Shown: positions 11,959-23,864, counted from the first letter of the stretch. The stretch: DNA of 64,000 nt from Thysanoteuthis rhombus (GCA_963457665.1 OY735212.1:2744397-2808396); one strand, 5' to 3'. A program made the numbers and translations. Notes: generated by a model from the sequence alone, not told the origin.

Positions 11959-11959
11959 C

Positions 11960-12245
11960 CATAGTTTTTTTTTTCATCTTCGTTTTGTCTCTTTTCTAAA
12001 TTTCTTTCTTCTTTCATTTCTTTCTTCCATTTTCCTTTCTTTCTTTTTCATTCTAACCCCTCCTCCTCGTCTCTCTCCCCCTCTCTCTCTCTCTTTTATT
12101 CCTCTTTCTTTTCTTACTTATTCTTTATCTTTCAATTCTCTTCAATTTATTTTTCATTCATCTAATCTCCGTTTTGTCATTGATCTATTTGTCTGTTCTT
12201 CATCTGCTTTTTTCGACGTCAAATATGTTTTCTCTCTTTTTGCGA
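11960..12245 (+). repeat. Pyrimidine-rich tract
   Basis: T/C-rich with TTTC and (CT)n motifs; same character as the tracts at 1.5, 14.6 and 43.0 kb. Confidence 0.8.
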
Positions 12246-12419
12246 CCCTTTAACTGAGGCAAGGGCAACTCAGTTGCCAATTTCTGACAGTAACTTGATA
12301 TACATACAGGGTGGCGCAAAATAAGCTAAACAATTTGTTTTCTCAGTAGAAAATGGACCCTTCCACTTGAAGTCACCCACAGAAAAACAAAAGAACAAGC
12401 AATTAAATCGGTAATTGTG

Positions 12420-13200
12420 GATCATCATCATCATCAACAGCATCATCATCAGCCTTCCTCAAGATTTTTCAGACCCCTCTATCATTGTTGTAGGGAGCTT
12501 ATACTTTCTGAACTTGTCTAGTTCATCACGTCATCTTTTTTTTTTTGTTGACCACGGTTTCATACAAGGTCTCTGGTGATTCATGTTGTGAGTCATGACG
12601 TTCATTGGTCGTCTGACATTCTTGCAAAATAGCCAGCCCATTGTCATTTGAGTTTTTTTTAAAGGATCCTATGGTATCTTAGACTCCAGTTTTTTCTCTG
12701 GTGTTCTGTGCTGTCTTGTGATCCCTCCATGTGGTGTTGTGCACTTTGCCTGATTCTCATTTTGAGGATCAATTATTTTCAGATTGTTTCTGCTCCATAG
12801 GTGACTAACAGGGGGTGCATCGGTTGTAGAACATTCTTTTTCACACTAATGGGAGTTTCTCCTTTTTGAAGGTTGGGTTTATTCTATCAAAGGCTTGGCA
12901 ACCTAGAATGATTCTTCACGTCATCTTAGAGGATAATTTCTTCTTCTTTCGAGGATTTTGTGGAGAGTTTCTGTCCTAGATAGATGTAATAGTACTCTTC
13001 CTTATGCTCTGTATTTTCAAGTTTGATTTTGTGTCTTTGCCCTCAATCTATTTGTACGTGACATTTGTTTTTTTCTCTGAAATTCATGTGAAGGACAACC
13101 CTCTTGCTTTGTCAGTTAGTCTAGCATTATTCGGAGCTCGTTGAGGTTCCCAGCAAAAAGGACGGTATCATCAGTGATTCTGAGGTTACTTACGTAATTG
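12420..13200 (-). mobile_element. RTE-like LINE 3' region
   Basis: ATC-rich tail at 12421-12452 marks the 3' end of a minus copy. At the other end the minus strand encodes NLRITDDTVLFAGNLNEL, the FADD box of reverse transcriptase, here TDD, so both Asp are kept. Between them lie the LINE connecting region and basic C-terminus with stops. The copy is 5'-truncated just before the FADD box. Confidence 0.85.
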
Positions 13201-13204
13201 CCTA

Positions 13205-13316
13205 TCAATCTATCTATTCACACCAGATACATAAATAGATAGATGTATAGATAGATAGACAGATGTGAAAAGAATGATGGATAGATTGATATAAATAGAC
13301 CAATGTTAGATAGATA
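13205..13316. repeat. Degenerate (TAGA)n patch
   Basis: ATCTATC/TAGATAGA words in both orientations flank the start of the next repeat. Confidence 0.7.
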
Positions 13317-13512
13317 CCATCACAATCAATAACGTCGCGTCAAAATCTGAAGTAATGTAAAAGAGATTCCTTTGAAGAATGAATTTGGTCAGAATTGATT
13401 CAATTTATGACACCACCTGAGTTTTCCACAGGGAAACATCCAAAATTGAGTTAAAAAGCATTGAAGTCCTGGGGATTCAAGATGTTATTGATGCACCTGT
13501 CAGAAAAAGACC
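13317..13512 (+). repeat. Family D repeat, copy 1
   Basis: Family D begins CCATCACAATCAATAA, then TCAAAATTTGAAGTCATGTA, GAATAAATATGGTCAGAAT, ATTTATGACATCGCTGGCGT and ATCCAAAATCGAGT. This copy shares all blocks with 45113, 50673 and 62181. No coding capacity seen. Confidence 0.65.
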
Positions 13513-13925
13513 CTAAAAAGATTGAATAGATAGATATATAGTTAGATAATTTGTATCTTATTTATGCAAGTACTATACCTCTTTAACCCCCAATCTTCTG
13601 CCAAAGTGTATATGTCATATAGATGTATTCATCCTCACTGGTGAGTTGAAACTTCATGACAAGAGGCATACAGTAAGTTCAACAGCTACGCTCTTGTAAC
13701 AAGAGCGCATATCAAGATCAGAAGTACATAATCAGGTGAACCAGCCTCGAGTACACCATTTTGAAGTGTGTAATGCAACAGGTTGATAAACTTCTTCCCT
13801 TTTCTTTCTTTCTTTTTATTCGTCTTGTCTTTCATTCATTCTTTCACTTTACGTGTTTTATGCAGTCATTGATCCAGTCAATATCTATCCACGTGATTTG
13901 ATTTTTCGATGTCAAACTCTATAAA
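13513..13925. other. Spacer, nothing recognised
   Basis: Contains a short TTTCTTTCTTTC patch near 13800. Nothing else stands out. Confidence 0.45.
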
Positions 13926-14335
13926 AGAAACTGTCAACCAAAACTGTCAACAAAATTGTATGGACCACACAAATGGAGCTAGACAGCTGAAAATTGAAAC
14001 ATTTTCTCCTTATTATGCTTAAAAAAATAACGTTGTTTTGTTTTGGGACCCCCTCCAAAAAAAAAAAAAAGGTTCCTAGTGGGGAGAGGCGATTAGCAAT
14101 TAAGTGTTATGCATAATTGGTCTCTCACTTTGAACCCGGTAGCATTCACGCCTGTCCCCTAAGACATTAATTTTTTTTTAATGATCAGTGCCTAAAAAAA
14201 GGTGAGATAAGTAACATTCATTGAAAATCAATTTTTCCATTTTTTAAATATTTATTGATCAGCCCCAACACGGCAAGCTGCCAAGAGACAATCATCGCAT
14301 GATAGTCTCTACTGGGTGCTTAACTAAGCATGCCT
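13926..14335 (+). repeat. Family A repeat, copy 3
   Basis: Begins AGAAACTGTCAACC, second AAACTGTCAAC, GGAGCTAGACAGCTGAAAAT, C-run/A-run, GCATTCACGCCTGT, GATCAGCCCCAACACGGCAA, GATAGTCTCTACTGGGTG. The GGCTGGCTGG block is deleted, so this copy has no internal microsatellite. Confidence 0.75.
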
Positions 14336-14559
14336 TTTCTCTCTTTTTGCCTCCCCCCCGTCTTTTATTTCTCATTGCGACAAATGCAATCCATTTGTTT
14401 TTTTTTGTTTTTTTTCCACATAATGTAATGTTAAATTCTCTCCATCTGACAACTCGGATAAATTACATGAGGAGATAAAGGGACGGAATGAATTGCATTT
14501 TTCAAAATGTTTTTATTCCATTTTTCAAGACGTATTATTTTCATTTTATTCAATTAACT

Positions 14560-15180
14560 TTCTCGACCCCCGTTCTGTTTAAAGTTTTTCATTTCCGTTA
14601 GATTATTATGTTTTTTCTTATTGTATTCTTTGTATTTTTCCTCATTCTTTTCTTCTTTCTCTGTCTCTTTCTGTCACCTCTCTTTCTCTCTGCCCTCGCT
14701 GTTTCTCTTTCCTATTTTTCCCTCTTTTTTTCTATCCTCCATCCATTTTTATTTCTATATGTTTCTCTCTATCTCCCTCTCTCTCTCTTTCTCTCTCGGC
14801 TTTCCCCTCTTTCTCTCCCTCGTTCTTTCTCCCTTGTTCTACCCTTCGTTTGATTTTATTTCTTTCTCTCTCTCTCTCTTCCCCTCTCTTTCATATTTTT
14901 CTCTATCAATTTTCCATCCTCTCATCTTTATATCCTTCTCATCTGTATATCAATCTTTCTCTTACCCCCTCTGTCTTCTTCTCTCGCATTTCTCTCATAT
15001 TTTTCTCACTCAATTTTCCTCCCTCTCATCTTCATCTCCCTCACATCTGTATATCACTCTTTCTCTTCCTCTCTCTCCAATCATATCTTCTTTCTGTTTC
15101 TTTTCTCTCTCTTTACTAAATATGTATTCCATCTCCTCTTCTCCCTCCTTCTCAATCACTTTCCCGTTCCTAACGTTTGT
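14560..15180 (+). repeat. Long pyrimidine-rich tract
   Basis: About 600 bases of C/T with many (CT)n runs. It creates the longest frame of the window (205 codons, Phe/Ser/Leu), which is an artefact. Confidence 0.92.
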
Positions 15181-15399
15181 AACATCTAATCGCGTTTCTA
15201 TCAAACCTCACAACATGGAACTCCATGAAAAAACGTGACAGTCCCCCTCTGAAATTGACAACTTCCATCGGGGCATGCGCGTTGGAGCCACATTCAACAA
15301 CTGACTATGTATCGACTTCTGAAGACGAACACCAGCCACAATTCTTTTTGACAAGGATTAAAAAAAACAGTATGACTTCACAAAAACGGAAGTATAGAA

Positions 15400-15560
15400 C
15401 AGGCCTAGTTAGTCATTCAATAGAGACCGTCACATGACAAACGTCTCTTGACAGCATATCATGATGGTGATCAATTAAAGAAATTTAAAAAGCTGTTGAT
15501 CAATGAATAAATCTCTTCTCTCACCTATTGTTGGCTTGTGATCTCCATAAAAAGCAATTA
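15400..15560 (-). repeat. Family A repeat, 3' part, minus
   Basis: On the minus strand: GATCACAAGCCAACAATAGG, TTCATTGATCAACAGC, and GTGACGGTCTCTATTGAATG followed by ACTAACTAGG, the extended 3' end of the family. Confidence 0.65.
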
Positions 15561-15669
15561 TCTTGAATTTAATGAAAATTGGACGAAAACATTTTTCATA
15601 TATTCGAGTATAAAAACGAGCCTATATCAATGCTTTTGTGCAAATCAATCTTAAAGCTATTTGTTTATT

Positions 15670-16050
15670 TTAAATCCACATCTGGCTGGCCAGACAAGGG
15701 ATTACCAGATTGGTTGGTCAGCTACCAGACCTTCAAGGAGACTTGGAGGGACGCCACACTGCTTGAGGATGTCATTTAACTGGTCCTTGAATCTTTTCCT
15801 TTTACCACTTACAGGGCCCTTGCCCTCCCTCAACTCTCCATACGACATCAGGCATGGTAAACGATCCCCTGGTATCGTGCAGACATGACAGATCCATCTA
15901 AGCTGTCGAGTGACGATCAAGGTCTCAATGCTAGTAACATTAGCATCTTGGAGGCTTGTAACATATGGAATACAATCCTGTCATGTAATGCCAAAGATGT
16001 TACGTGGGCAACAGATATGAAATGCTTCCATTAGGGTCAGATATACAAAG
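15670..16050 (-). pseudogene. LINE ORF2 C-terminus, third lineage
   Basis: The minus strand encodes RQLRWICHVCTIPGDRLPCL followed by SYGELREGKGPVSGKRKRFK and DQLNDILKQCGVPPSLLEGL. This is the well-known LINE C-terminal block HQLRW-GHV-RMPD-RLP--LYGEL-EGKR--G---R-KD--K. Upstream residues FHICCPRNIFGITWQD also fit. It differs from the RTE-like fragments. No reverse transcriptase domain is left. Confidence 0.8.
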
Positions 16051-16106
16051 GAGATAATAGATCATGTCTTCATTAATATCTCTTCTTGATATCTTCCTTG
16101 AGACTC

Positions 16107-16463
16107 TTATTCTTTCTTTTTTTGGCATGCAAACTTGTTTGCTAATCCCGGAGCTTCCTCGCTGTAGTTACCAAGGGGAAATTTTAAAAAGTCAATTGCT
16201 CCTGAGCCGTGACATAAAACTTTATCGGCGGTAACTGGCAACGTATACCATAAATAACCCTCCTTAAACATATCAAATGCCTCGGACGCAAAACCTTTAT
16301 AATTACTAGAATGAACAGAATTAGATGAAATGTATGCCTTCGATAGATAACTGAAATTTCCAATTAAATCTTGCTTGATGCCAGGGATGTTAGAGAATAA
16401 GAAAGGATTAAAAAAAAACCACACACTTAGCAATATTACATCCATTTTCATAATTACTACCAT
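16107..16463 (-). CDS. Possible secreted-protein exon, unrecognised
   Basis: An open frame of 118 codons not explained by low complexity. Starting at the third Met-like position, the N-terminus (MKMDVILLSVWFFFNPFLFS) looks like a signal peptide. The rest contains SSNSVHSSNYKGFASEAFD, faintly like the start of an F5/8 type C (discoidin) domain, but it is too short and divergent to assign. Two Cys remain. The end (QKKKE) runs into A-rich DNA, so the true end could be a splice site. No promoter or second exon was found. It may be a chance frame. Confidence 0.3.
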   Translation of the reverse strand: MVVIMKMDVILLSVWFFFNPFLFSNIPGIKQDLIGNFSYLSKAYISSNSVHSSNYKGFASEAFDMFKEGYLWYTLPVTADKVLCHGSGAIDFLKFPLGNYSEEAPGLANKFACQKKKE

Positions 16464-17164
16464 GCCACTAAAAGCTTCATTTTAGTAAAACATAGCTTTC
16501 AGCAATGAATGTAGCCATTCACTCCGATAAAATTACCCCACGCCAAACAGATCATGAACGAATTTCTACAGCTATCTGTAACCAACGTTTTAGAATATAT
16601 AATATACTTCCAATGTTTGTTTTTTTTTCCAGTTTGTAGATTCGTCGTGGAATTCAGACTATTAAGATCACTTATATTTCAAGAATTTTTTTTAAAAAGT
16701 TTTTTTTCAAAAATGTAGTCTCAAAAATATTTTGAATATTTCAATATGTAATTCTCTTTGTTCTCAAAAATACAGCATTTATGTCGACCTACAACATCAA
16801 TAAAACAAATAGATTATGAATAAATTTATATCCACTGTATTGTGCTCGTTCTCAAGCAAATAGAAAAATATAGAACTGTCAATTTTTTTATATTGATTTG
16901 TAGGTAAGAATAAGTAAGAATCTTCATGAAAAATGAATTTGGCAGCCCTATAAAGGATTGAGGTATAGTTTTTATACGTTGTTTAGAATGAGCAATACGC
17001 GATACTTAAAAAAAACATTTTTGGCCACGAAAGAAAATATCACATTGATGCAGCCTGTACGCATGACATACACATACATAGCTCACCAGAACAATTTAAA
17101 AAACTAAGAGGAATGTTTCAAAATCGGCTTTGCGACCAAATTCAAGAAGCATATATTAGTGACA
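16464..17164. other. Spacer, nothing recognised
   Basis: A+T-rich, with T-runs near 16620-16710. No frames or repeats matched. Confidence 0.5.
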
Positions 17165-17166
17165 AT

Positions 17167-17543
17167 AAGATTGTGGAACTATTGATTTCATGAAAAACGA
17201 TGGATTTGGTGAAATCCTTAGTTTCACAATCAGTGTTGTAATAGTTGAAAGCTTCTGATGCTGACCACTCCTACTGTAATGAGGTCGATCCTAAACTTTG
17301 CTAAACTTGGTATATTTTTCTCCAGTATTTACAGTGTAAATATGTTGCATAGTCTGACACAGGGCCACATTTATAGGGAACCTAGTTAGGAACGAATTCA
17401 TAACATCAGTAATGGTAAGCATCATATGCTTGGTAACCATCAGCACACTGATTGAGAAACTATAGAAAATACAGAAAATACAAAATCTCTAGGGATTTTA
17501 CATAACCATTGGGGATTAAACGAAATCACTAGTTTCATAATCT
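17167..17543 (+). mobile_element. MITE B, copy 1, TA-flanked
   Basis: The left end AGATTGTGGAACTATTGATT and the right end, read in reverse as AGATTATGAAACTAGTGATT, form an imperfect terminal inverted repeat of about 25-28 bases. TA stands directly outside both ends (17165-17166 and 17544-17545), as expected for Tc1/mariner-type integration. The left end is itself followed by an inverted third copy at 17202-17231, so it folds back. Related sequence lies at 61592-62052. No transposase is encoded. Confidence 0.7.
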
Positions 17544-17575
17544 TAGCTTAGACATAGTTTATTTGAAAACATTTC

Positions 17576-17577
<2 letters not shown>

Positions 17578-17630
<53 letters not shown>
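17578..17630. repeat. (AT)n microsatellite
   Basis: Uninterrupted AT run. Confidence 0.95.
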
Positions 17631-17633
<3 letters not shown>

Positions 17634-17649
17634 AACTGCGTTTAGCTTT

Positions 17650-18130
17650 GTTCGATAAAAGGAGAAAGGGGAATCAGTGTGAGAAGACTTGCTTGCCCGA
17701 AAAATCAGCTCCTGATAATCGAATTTTTGTCAAAGTTCGACAATTGACTCCTGGCACGAGTAGAACATTCAGTCTATAACAAATGCATCGGAACAAACTG
17801 AAATATGGAGATAAAGAAAATCAACAAAAACAGTGGATGCCGACTCTGTTAAAGAAAGTTGAAACGGTAATCTACTTAATCTGTGAATGTAGAAAAATTG
17901 CCCAGAACGTGTACAAACACAGATATGGCTGGATAGGGGCAGTCATACACTCGGAACAGTGCAAATGACAAGGGTTCAGCCTGTCAGTCCTAAAAATTAA
18001 GAAAAAAACAAAAAAACATAATGTACTCTGGAACTTTGACATCCAGACTGACCATCTCATATCGGCGTGAAGACTGGATCTTATAGTTGTGGATAAGGGA
18101 AAAAGAATCTGCTAGATGATGGACGTGGCT
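17650..18130 (+). pseudogene. LINE ORF2 terminal region (Cys-rich motif lineage)
   Basis: Plus-strand pieces, in shifting frames, read CRLC..., then LICECRKIAQNVYKHRYGWI, and farther on VLWNFDIQTDHLISA and DLIVVDKGKR. This matches the widespread LINE tail C-LC---ET--HI-S-C-KLAQ-EYK-RHD followed by ILWDF-IQTD and PD-VVVDK. The Cys-His arrangement is probably a nucleic-acid-binding knuckle. Frame shifts and stops make it dead. Confidence 0.75.
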
Positions 18131-19060
<930 letters not shown>

Positions 19061-19307
19061 TATACAAACACGTTCTCCTCTTCAACATCGGAATGTAAAC
19101 ATGTATGTAATCATATTTTTCTCTGTGAAACCACTGCAAAAATTTTTCTCTGAAAAATGAGGTGGCCTCCCTCGAAATGCATCGAACTGCGCCCGCAGGA
19201 TAATGATATAAAAAATTGGGATGTAATACTCATCTCTTGAGTTTTTCACTTCGCCTCCCAATCGTCATTTTCATTCGGTTGGATCACTTCACATCCTCAA
19301 TACAATC

Positions 19308-19315
19308 ATATATAT

Positions 19316-19403
<88 letters not shown>
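19308..19403. repeat. (AT)n microsatellite with CATA words
   Basis: AT run beginning with a short TACATACATA block. Confidence 0.95.
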
Positions 19404-19406
<3 letters not shown>

Positions 19407-19435
19407 TGATATCATAGAAACATAAATATACATGT

Positions 19436-19650
19436 TCATCATCATTAGCGTTCTAGCATCTATCATTTTGGTTTCTATAATGTCTCTTTTTTCCTGTAAT
19501 ATACTGCAGCCTCTTCTGATATCAGCATGTGATTCGTTCCCGTGCATATAGTTCATAGTTTGATGGTCAATCTTTTGGTGAGGGTCCATGTTCCAGCTCC
19601 ATAGGTGACTACCAGGAGGATGCATTAGTTAATAGCTTTAGTGTATCTTA
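19436..19650 (-). mobile_element. RTE-like LINE 3' fragment, internally deleted
   Basis: ATC tail at 19437-19447, then the 3' block TCTAGCATCTATCATTTT, and after a deletion the block around GTCCATGTTCCAGCTCCATA and GGTGACTACCAGGAGGATGC. The latter encodes, on the minus strand, the CILPVVTYGAETW-like region (here MHPPGSHLWSWNMD in a shifted frame). Confidence 0.7.
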
Positions 19651-19768
19651 CTCATTATTTCATAAGAAATTGAAAGTGAAAACGAAACATATGAAAAAAA
19701 AATTCAGATGGAACATTTGAATGTGGATTAAAACGGCATGTTTCCCGAAAATGGATATGATTAATAAT

Positions 19769-20190
19769 AGAAACTGTCAGCTAAAACTGCCATCAAAAGT
19801 GTCAACATAGGTTTCTTTAGTTTTCAAGTTAGTGTGGTTGGCTATGCGTGTATCACGTGCACAGAACGCATAATTGGAGTTAGATGGACAAAATGTAAAA
19901 AAAATTTTTGTATTTTGAAATTTGCCTTCAAAATATGTTTTAAGTACGAGTTTAATTTGCAATGTAATTTTATGTCATATGGATCCCTTTGTTTCCATCT
20001 TGTAGTATTTGCGCTTGTTTTCCTTTCAAATCAAGACTTTTTAGTGACCACTGCCCAACAAAAGGCGAAAGAAGTAACTAATTTTTTGATCACCCCTCTT
20101 TTCAGTCTTTTTTGTTGATCACCCCAACAGGCACGCTGCCCCAAGACATTGGCCATATGACAGTTTCTATTGGCTGACTTACGAAGCTTC
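19769..20190 (+). repeat. Family A repeat, copy 5
   Basis: Starts AGAAACTGTCAGCTAAAACT, followed by TAGGTTTCTTTAGTTTTCAA, a shortened GGTTGGCTATGCG block, GGAGTTAGATGG, TTTGCAATGTAA, GTGACCACTGCCCAACAAAA, GATCACCCCAACAGGCACGC and GACAGTTTCTATTGGCTGAC. Confidence 0.75.
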
Positions 20191-20365
20191 TTTGTTCTAT
20201 TTATTTATGTGTTTTTTGTATTTATCCCTTAAAAAACAAAACAAACATAAAACAAAACAAAACTCAAACTTATCTTTTAAATCAATTCACTCAAGAGCTG
20301 AGAGTTGCAAGTTGTAGTAAAAGCAATGATTTCTCTCATTTTCATTTTGTCATATTTCGATGTAG

Positions 20366-20440
20366 AGAAGTAACGTATTCATTGATCACCTCTAACGTGG
20401 CATTTTGCCAGAAGACTTTTGTATTGACCAACTAAACGTT
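20366..20440 (+). repeat. Family A repeat, 3' piece
   Basis: Short match: GTAACGTATTCATTGATCAC, CTCTAACGTGGCATTTTGCC, AGAAGACTTTTG. Follows copy 5 in the same orientation. Confidence 0.55.
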
Positions 20441-20517
20441 CATGGTTTTACATTGAAAAGGATCCTAACCACCGGAATAATCCAGCTTGCATAACTATCA
20501 TTCTTTAATCATTCACA

Positions 20518-20631
20518 GTTGGATATATGCCTTTCCCAAGGGTATTAGTGTGAAATTGGCGTACACTGTCTCAATCAGAGTTCGGAGCACAGCTTGCCGA
20601 TCCCATTTTCCATGCCTTCAACCATTCGGCC
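20518..20631 (-). mobile_element. tRNA-head SINE-like repeat, copy 2
   Basis: The minus strand starts GGCCGAATGGTTGAAGGCAT, an excellent A-box/D-arm of the tRNA-Ser/Leu type. About 25 bases later comes GTGCTCCGAACTCTGATTGA (weak B box), then CACTAATACCCTTGGGAAAG and GCATATATCC. Its 5' end abuts a CA microsatellite. Confidence 0.65.
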
Positions 20632-20671
20632 ACACACACACATACACACACACACACGCACACACACACAC
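20632..20671. repeat. (CA)n microsatellite
   Basis: CA run with single TA and GC interruptions. Confidence 0.9.
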
Positions 20672-21203
20672 CTCCAAATCAATGGCATGCAGGCAGAAAA
20701 TTATCTGGACTGGAGCTCTTATCGACTAACCTAAAACGATAACGGACATTTAACCGGTCATTGACACTTTACTGAACAACAAAACTGCTATCTCAAATTC
20801 TCAAAAAAAAAAAAAAGAAGAAGGGAAAAAAATGTTGGAGAGAACTTTTTTTTTTCTTCATTGTATTGATGTTTGATAAAATCGAAGCCGGAACAAATAA
20901 TCGTTTCGTGCGCAATAATCAATAATAACGTTCGGGACACAGCACCGTCCTCTTTTGATTCTTATCGAAAAAGACACCCAATCCAAAAACAGGAACTAAT
21001 TTAACAACGGACCAGGAAAAATCCATTTTATTTTTCGTTCCATTAAACTCGTTTATAAAAAAAGCTAATTTTTAATCAATGAGACCACTTGGTTTTAAAA
21101 GTAGGAGAGAAAGATTTGAAATAATACAGAGTTCAGAATACTCTTGCTACCAGGCAATCTAACTACAATTGAAAAAAAACTCTGTGAATCTACGTATGTG
21201 CGT
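20672..21203. other. Spacer, nothing recognised
   Basis: Contains an A-run near 20803-20818. No frames or repeats matched. Confidence 0.5.
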
Positions 21204-21204
21204 G

Positions 21205-21278
<74 letters not shown>
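21204..21278. repeat. (TG)n(TA)n microsatellite
   Basis: Short TG run leading into a TA run. Confidence 0.95.
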
Positions 21279-21280
<2 letters not shown>

Positions 21281-21949
21281 GCTATTACCACTGAATTTGA
21301 ATTTAGTCATGTATATTATTCAGTGGATAAGGCAGTGCAGTGTCGAGTTTGAATTTGTTTTGAATTATCGAGAAACCTAATAGACTATTTAGAAAATGAA
21401 GACCATAGATTTTTCTTTTATTCTTGACAAATTATCCTCCTTGATCTCTGTTCTCTAAGAATTATCCTCATTCATCTAAATCTAACTGAAGAGCAGCGGT
21501 TGGAATACGTATTTTGGTACTGCAGTTAGAAAAATATTTTTCAATGACAATTAAGGCAAGCTGCTCGACTCACCATGATGTCCTGTCCCTTCCAAAAATG
21601 CACCCTTTGAGCGGGAAATGTTCTCGTTGCACAATAATCCGTCGATGGCCGAAACAGATTATCCTAATCCAGAGAAGAGGCTTCCAACAGAACGGCATCT
21701 TTTCTCTAACTAAATGGATAACATCCAGAAAAGTGTCAATTCTTGAAGGCCCAAAATAAATGATTTTACTGACTTTGCAACGTAGCTATTGGAGGATTAG
21801 TCAATCACAAGTGTTGAGCACCCAGTAAGGATCGAATTCACTACAGTATTAATAGCCTGCAATAATAGCTACTCAACCAATACCAAGCAACAGGACGATC
21901 AAATATTTTTGATTTATTGAATAGGTTGTAATGAAAGCTCTGTCCATGT
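21279..21949. other. Spacer, little recognised
   Basis: A weak likeness to the middle of MITE B around 21815-21870 (CCAGTAAGGATCGAATTCAC) is too short to annotate. Confidence 0.4.
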
Positions 21950-22480
21950 TTCATCTTCATCAGTAGCAGCAGCCATTGTAAGTTCGTTGCTGGACAAAGG
22001 CCTTTCTCATCTTCTTCCATTACGAGCATGATTGTGCTAGTGTCTGTCACGTTTCACTGGCAAACTTTTCTATCTCATCCCCCCACTTTGTATCTGGTCT
22101 ATTCTTATGGCGTTTACTTCCAGTGGGCATCGATCACGTAGCCTTTGGTTCCATCTTTTCTCATCCCTCTCACACTTTTCCTCGCCCATCTCCATTTTAG
22201 CTGCTTAATTACTTTTGCGATATATTTCACCCTTGTCCTCCCTTGTTTCTATCTATTATTAAGAGTTATTCCGAGCGTTGCTCTTTCCATTTCCCTCATT
22301 GCTGTTCTGAGTTTCATCTCGATTTGTTTTATAAACTGCCAAGTTTTTTTAGCTGATATTATGCATTGATTATATACTTTACGTTTTGAGCTTATTGGCA
22401 GCCTGTTTTCAGTATACATCTATTTATACCAAATGCTTTCCATCCCATTGTTATGCACTCTTTTATTTCATTTAGTGGTG
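21950..22480 (-). mobile_element. RTE-like LINE 3' region, second lineage
   Basis: Shares a chain of blocks with 6760-7470: GGACAAAGGCCTTTCTCATC, CGTTTCACTGGCAAACTTTT, CATCTCCATTTTAGCTGCTT, GCATTGATTATATACTTTAC and TATTTATACCAAATGCTTTC. In sense (minus) direction these encode the basic C-terminal part of a LINE ORF2. Stops throughout. Confidence 0.7.
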
Positions 22481-23064
22481 ATTAAAGATACACTTATTCA
22501 TAGATAAACTCTCCTTCAGTTCCGATAACCTTATTTCACAGAATAACCTTGTACGGTCTTATAGCAGTCAGATTTGTACTATCGCAATGTATTCACCTGA
22601 CCTTATCATAAAGATAGGAAAAGCTTCGTCTAGCTATGAATATACCAATACCAAACCTGTGTTTAGATGTGTCCACATATCTGTATTAGACACTTTTCGG
22701 ACGGTTGGTCTCATGTTAATGAAGAAATCGGGAGAAAGGAAGGGACAGGTTATAAAAGAACATGAGTTTGTTTTTTTTTTTCATTTGAAAGAAGCCATTT
22801 GCGATTTTTATTAAAGATATAACTCACGGAGTATTTTCAAATTGCATTATTTTACAAGTATTAGAAAAGAGGAAAACTACTTGCTCTTCTTTCCCCTTCT
22901 CTACTACTACTGCTACAACCACAGATGGTGGTTCCATCGTTAAACTTATCATGTTTTTTTAGGGGGTACTAAAATATGCTTCCTGATCATACAGATATCT
23001 ACTTAAACCGAAAAATGTCTGCAATCTCGGAAGCACTTCTTCCCGGCCTCTAGAGATACTGCAT
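22481..23064. other. Spacer, nothing recognised
   Basis: One 75-codon frame at 22587-22814 has no recognisable domain. Confidence 0.45.
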
Positions 23065-23670
23065 TCAGAATATAGGGTGAAAGAAGAAGGAAAAGAGAGA
23101 GAAAAAGAGAGACAGAGATAGACAGACAGAGAAGAGATGCTGATAGAGGAAGGGAGAGAAGGGCAGAGACGCTGATCGAGGGAAGGAGGGAGGGAGACAG
23201 AGGGATGGGAGATAGAGAAAAAGAGGAGATGAGGGAGATGGATAGACAGACAGACAGAGACATATAAAAGGAGAAAGAAACAGAGGGGTAAGAGAGGGAG
23301 GGAAAAGGGGAGAGAGGGGAAGATAGAAATATAGAGAAAAAGATAACATTGAGAGCGAGAGAGAAAGAGAAAGACGTTTTGATTGGAGGGAGAGGGAAGG
23401 AGACAGAAAATAAGAAAGAGGGAGAGAGAAAAATGAAAGCGGGAGGATTAAGAGGGAAAGTGAGACGGAGAGAGATATGGAGAGACAAAAAGATAGCAAC
23501 ATGAAGAGGGGGAGAAACAGAGGGGTGAGAGAGAGATATAGATAGATGGAGAGATGTATGGGGATGAAAGAAGGACAGAGAGGATTAAATGATGGAAAAA
23601 GACTGAGGATTGAGGGAGAGGGAGGAAGACGGACTGGGAGAGAGAGAGAGAGAGAGAGAGAGTGACTATT
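23065..23670 (+). repeat. Long purine-rich tract
   Basis: About 600 bases of A/G with GAGA, GGGA and GACA words, ending in a pure (GA)n run at 23638-23662. The minus-strand frames of 219, 161 and 78 codons (Ser/Leu/Phe/Pro) are artefacts of this. Confidence 0.92.
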
Positions 23671-23864
23671 TTCTCGATCAACATCTAATTTTTTTTGTAA
23701 ATATTTGGTTTGGTAGGATATCAAAAAAAAATTGTAATTTTTGTCAGTTTGTGTGTCTCAGATTAGTAAACAATAAAGTTATTTTAATCTTCGAACAGCA
23801 ATCCCCGAAGTTGAATCGAAAATTGAGGTTTTAATGATTTATGTATTTTTACAACAATACAGGA

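Noticed and set aside
12306..12340. ACAGGGTGGCGCAAAATAAG as a transposon terminus
   Set aside because: Such words occur at ends of some DNA transposons, but no inverted partner or target duplication was found nearby; same for 44962.
14621..15238. 205-codon open frame
   Set aside because: It is a pyrimidine tract read as Phe/Ser/Leu; no domain, and all three frames give similar low-complexity products.
21770..21870. Third MITE B copy
   Set aside because: Similarity is limited to about 20 bases and lacks both ends.
23065..23724. 219-codon minus-strand open frame
   Set aside because: Reverse of a purine tract; Ser/Leu/Pro/Phe repeats only.
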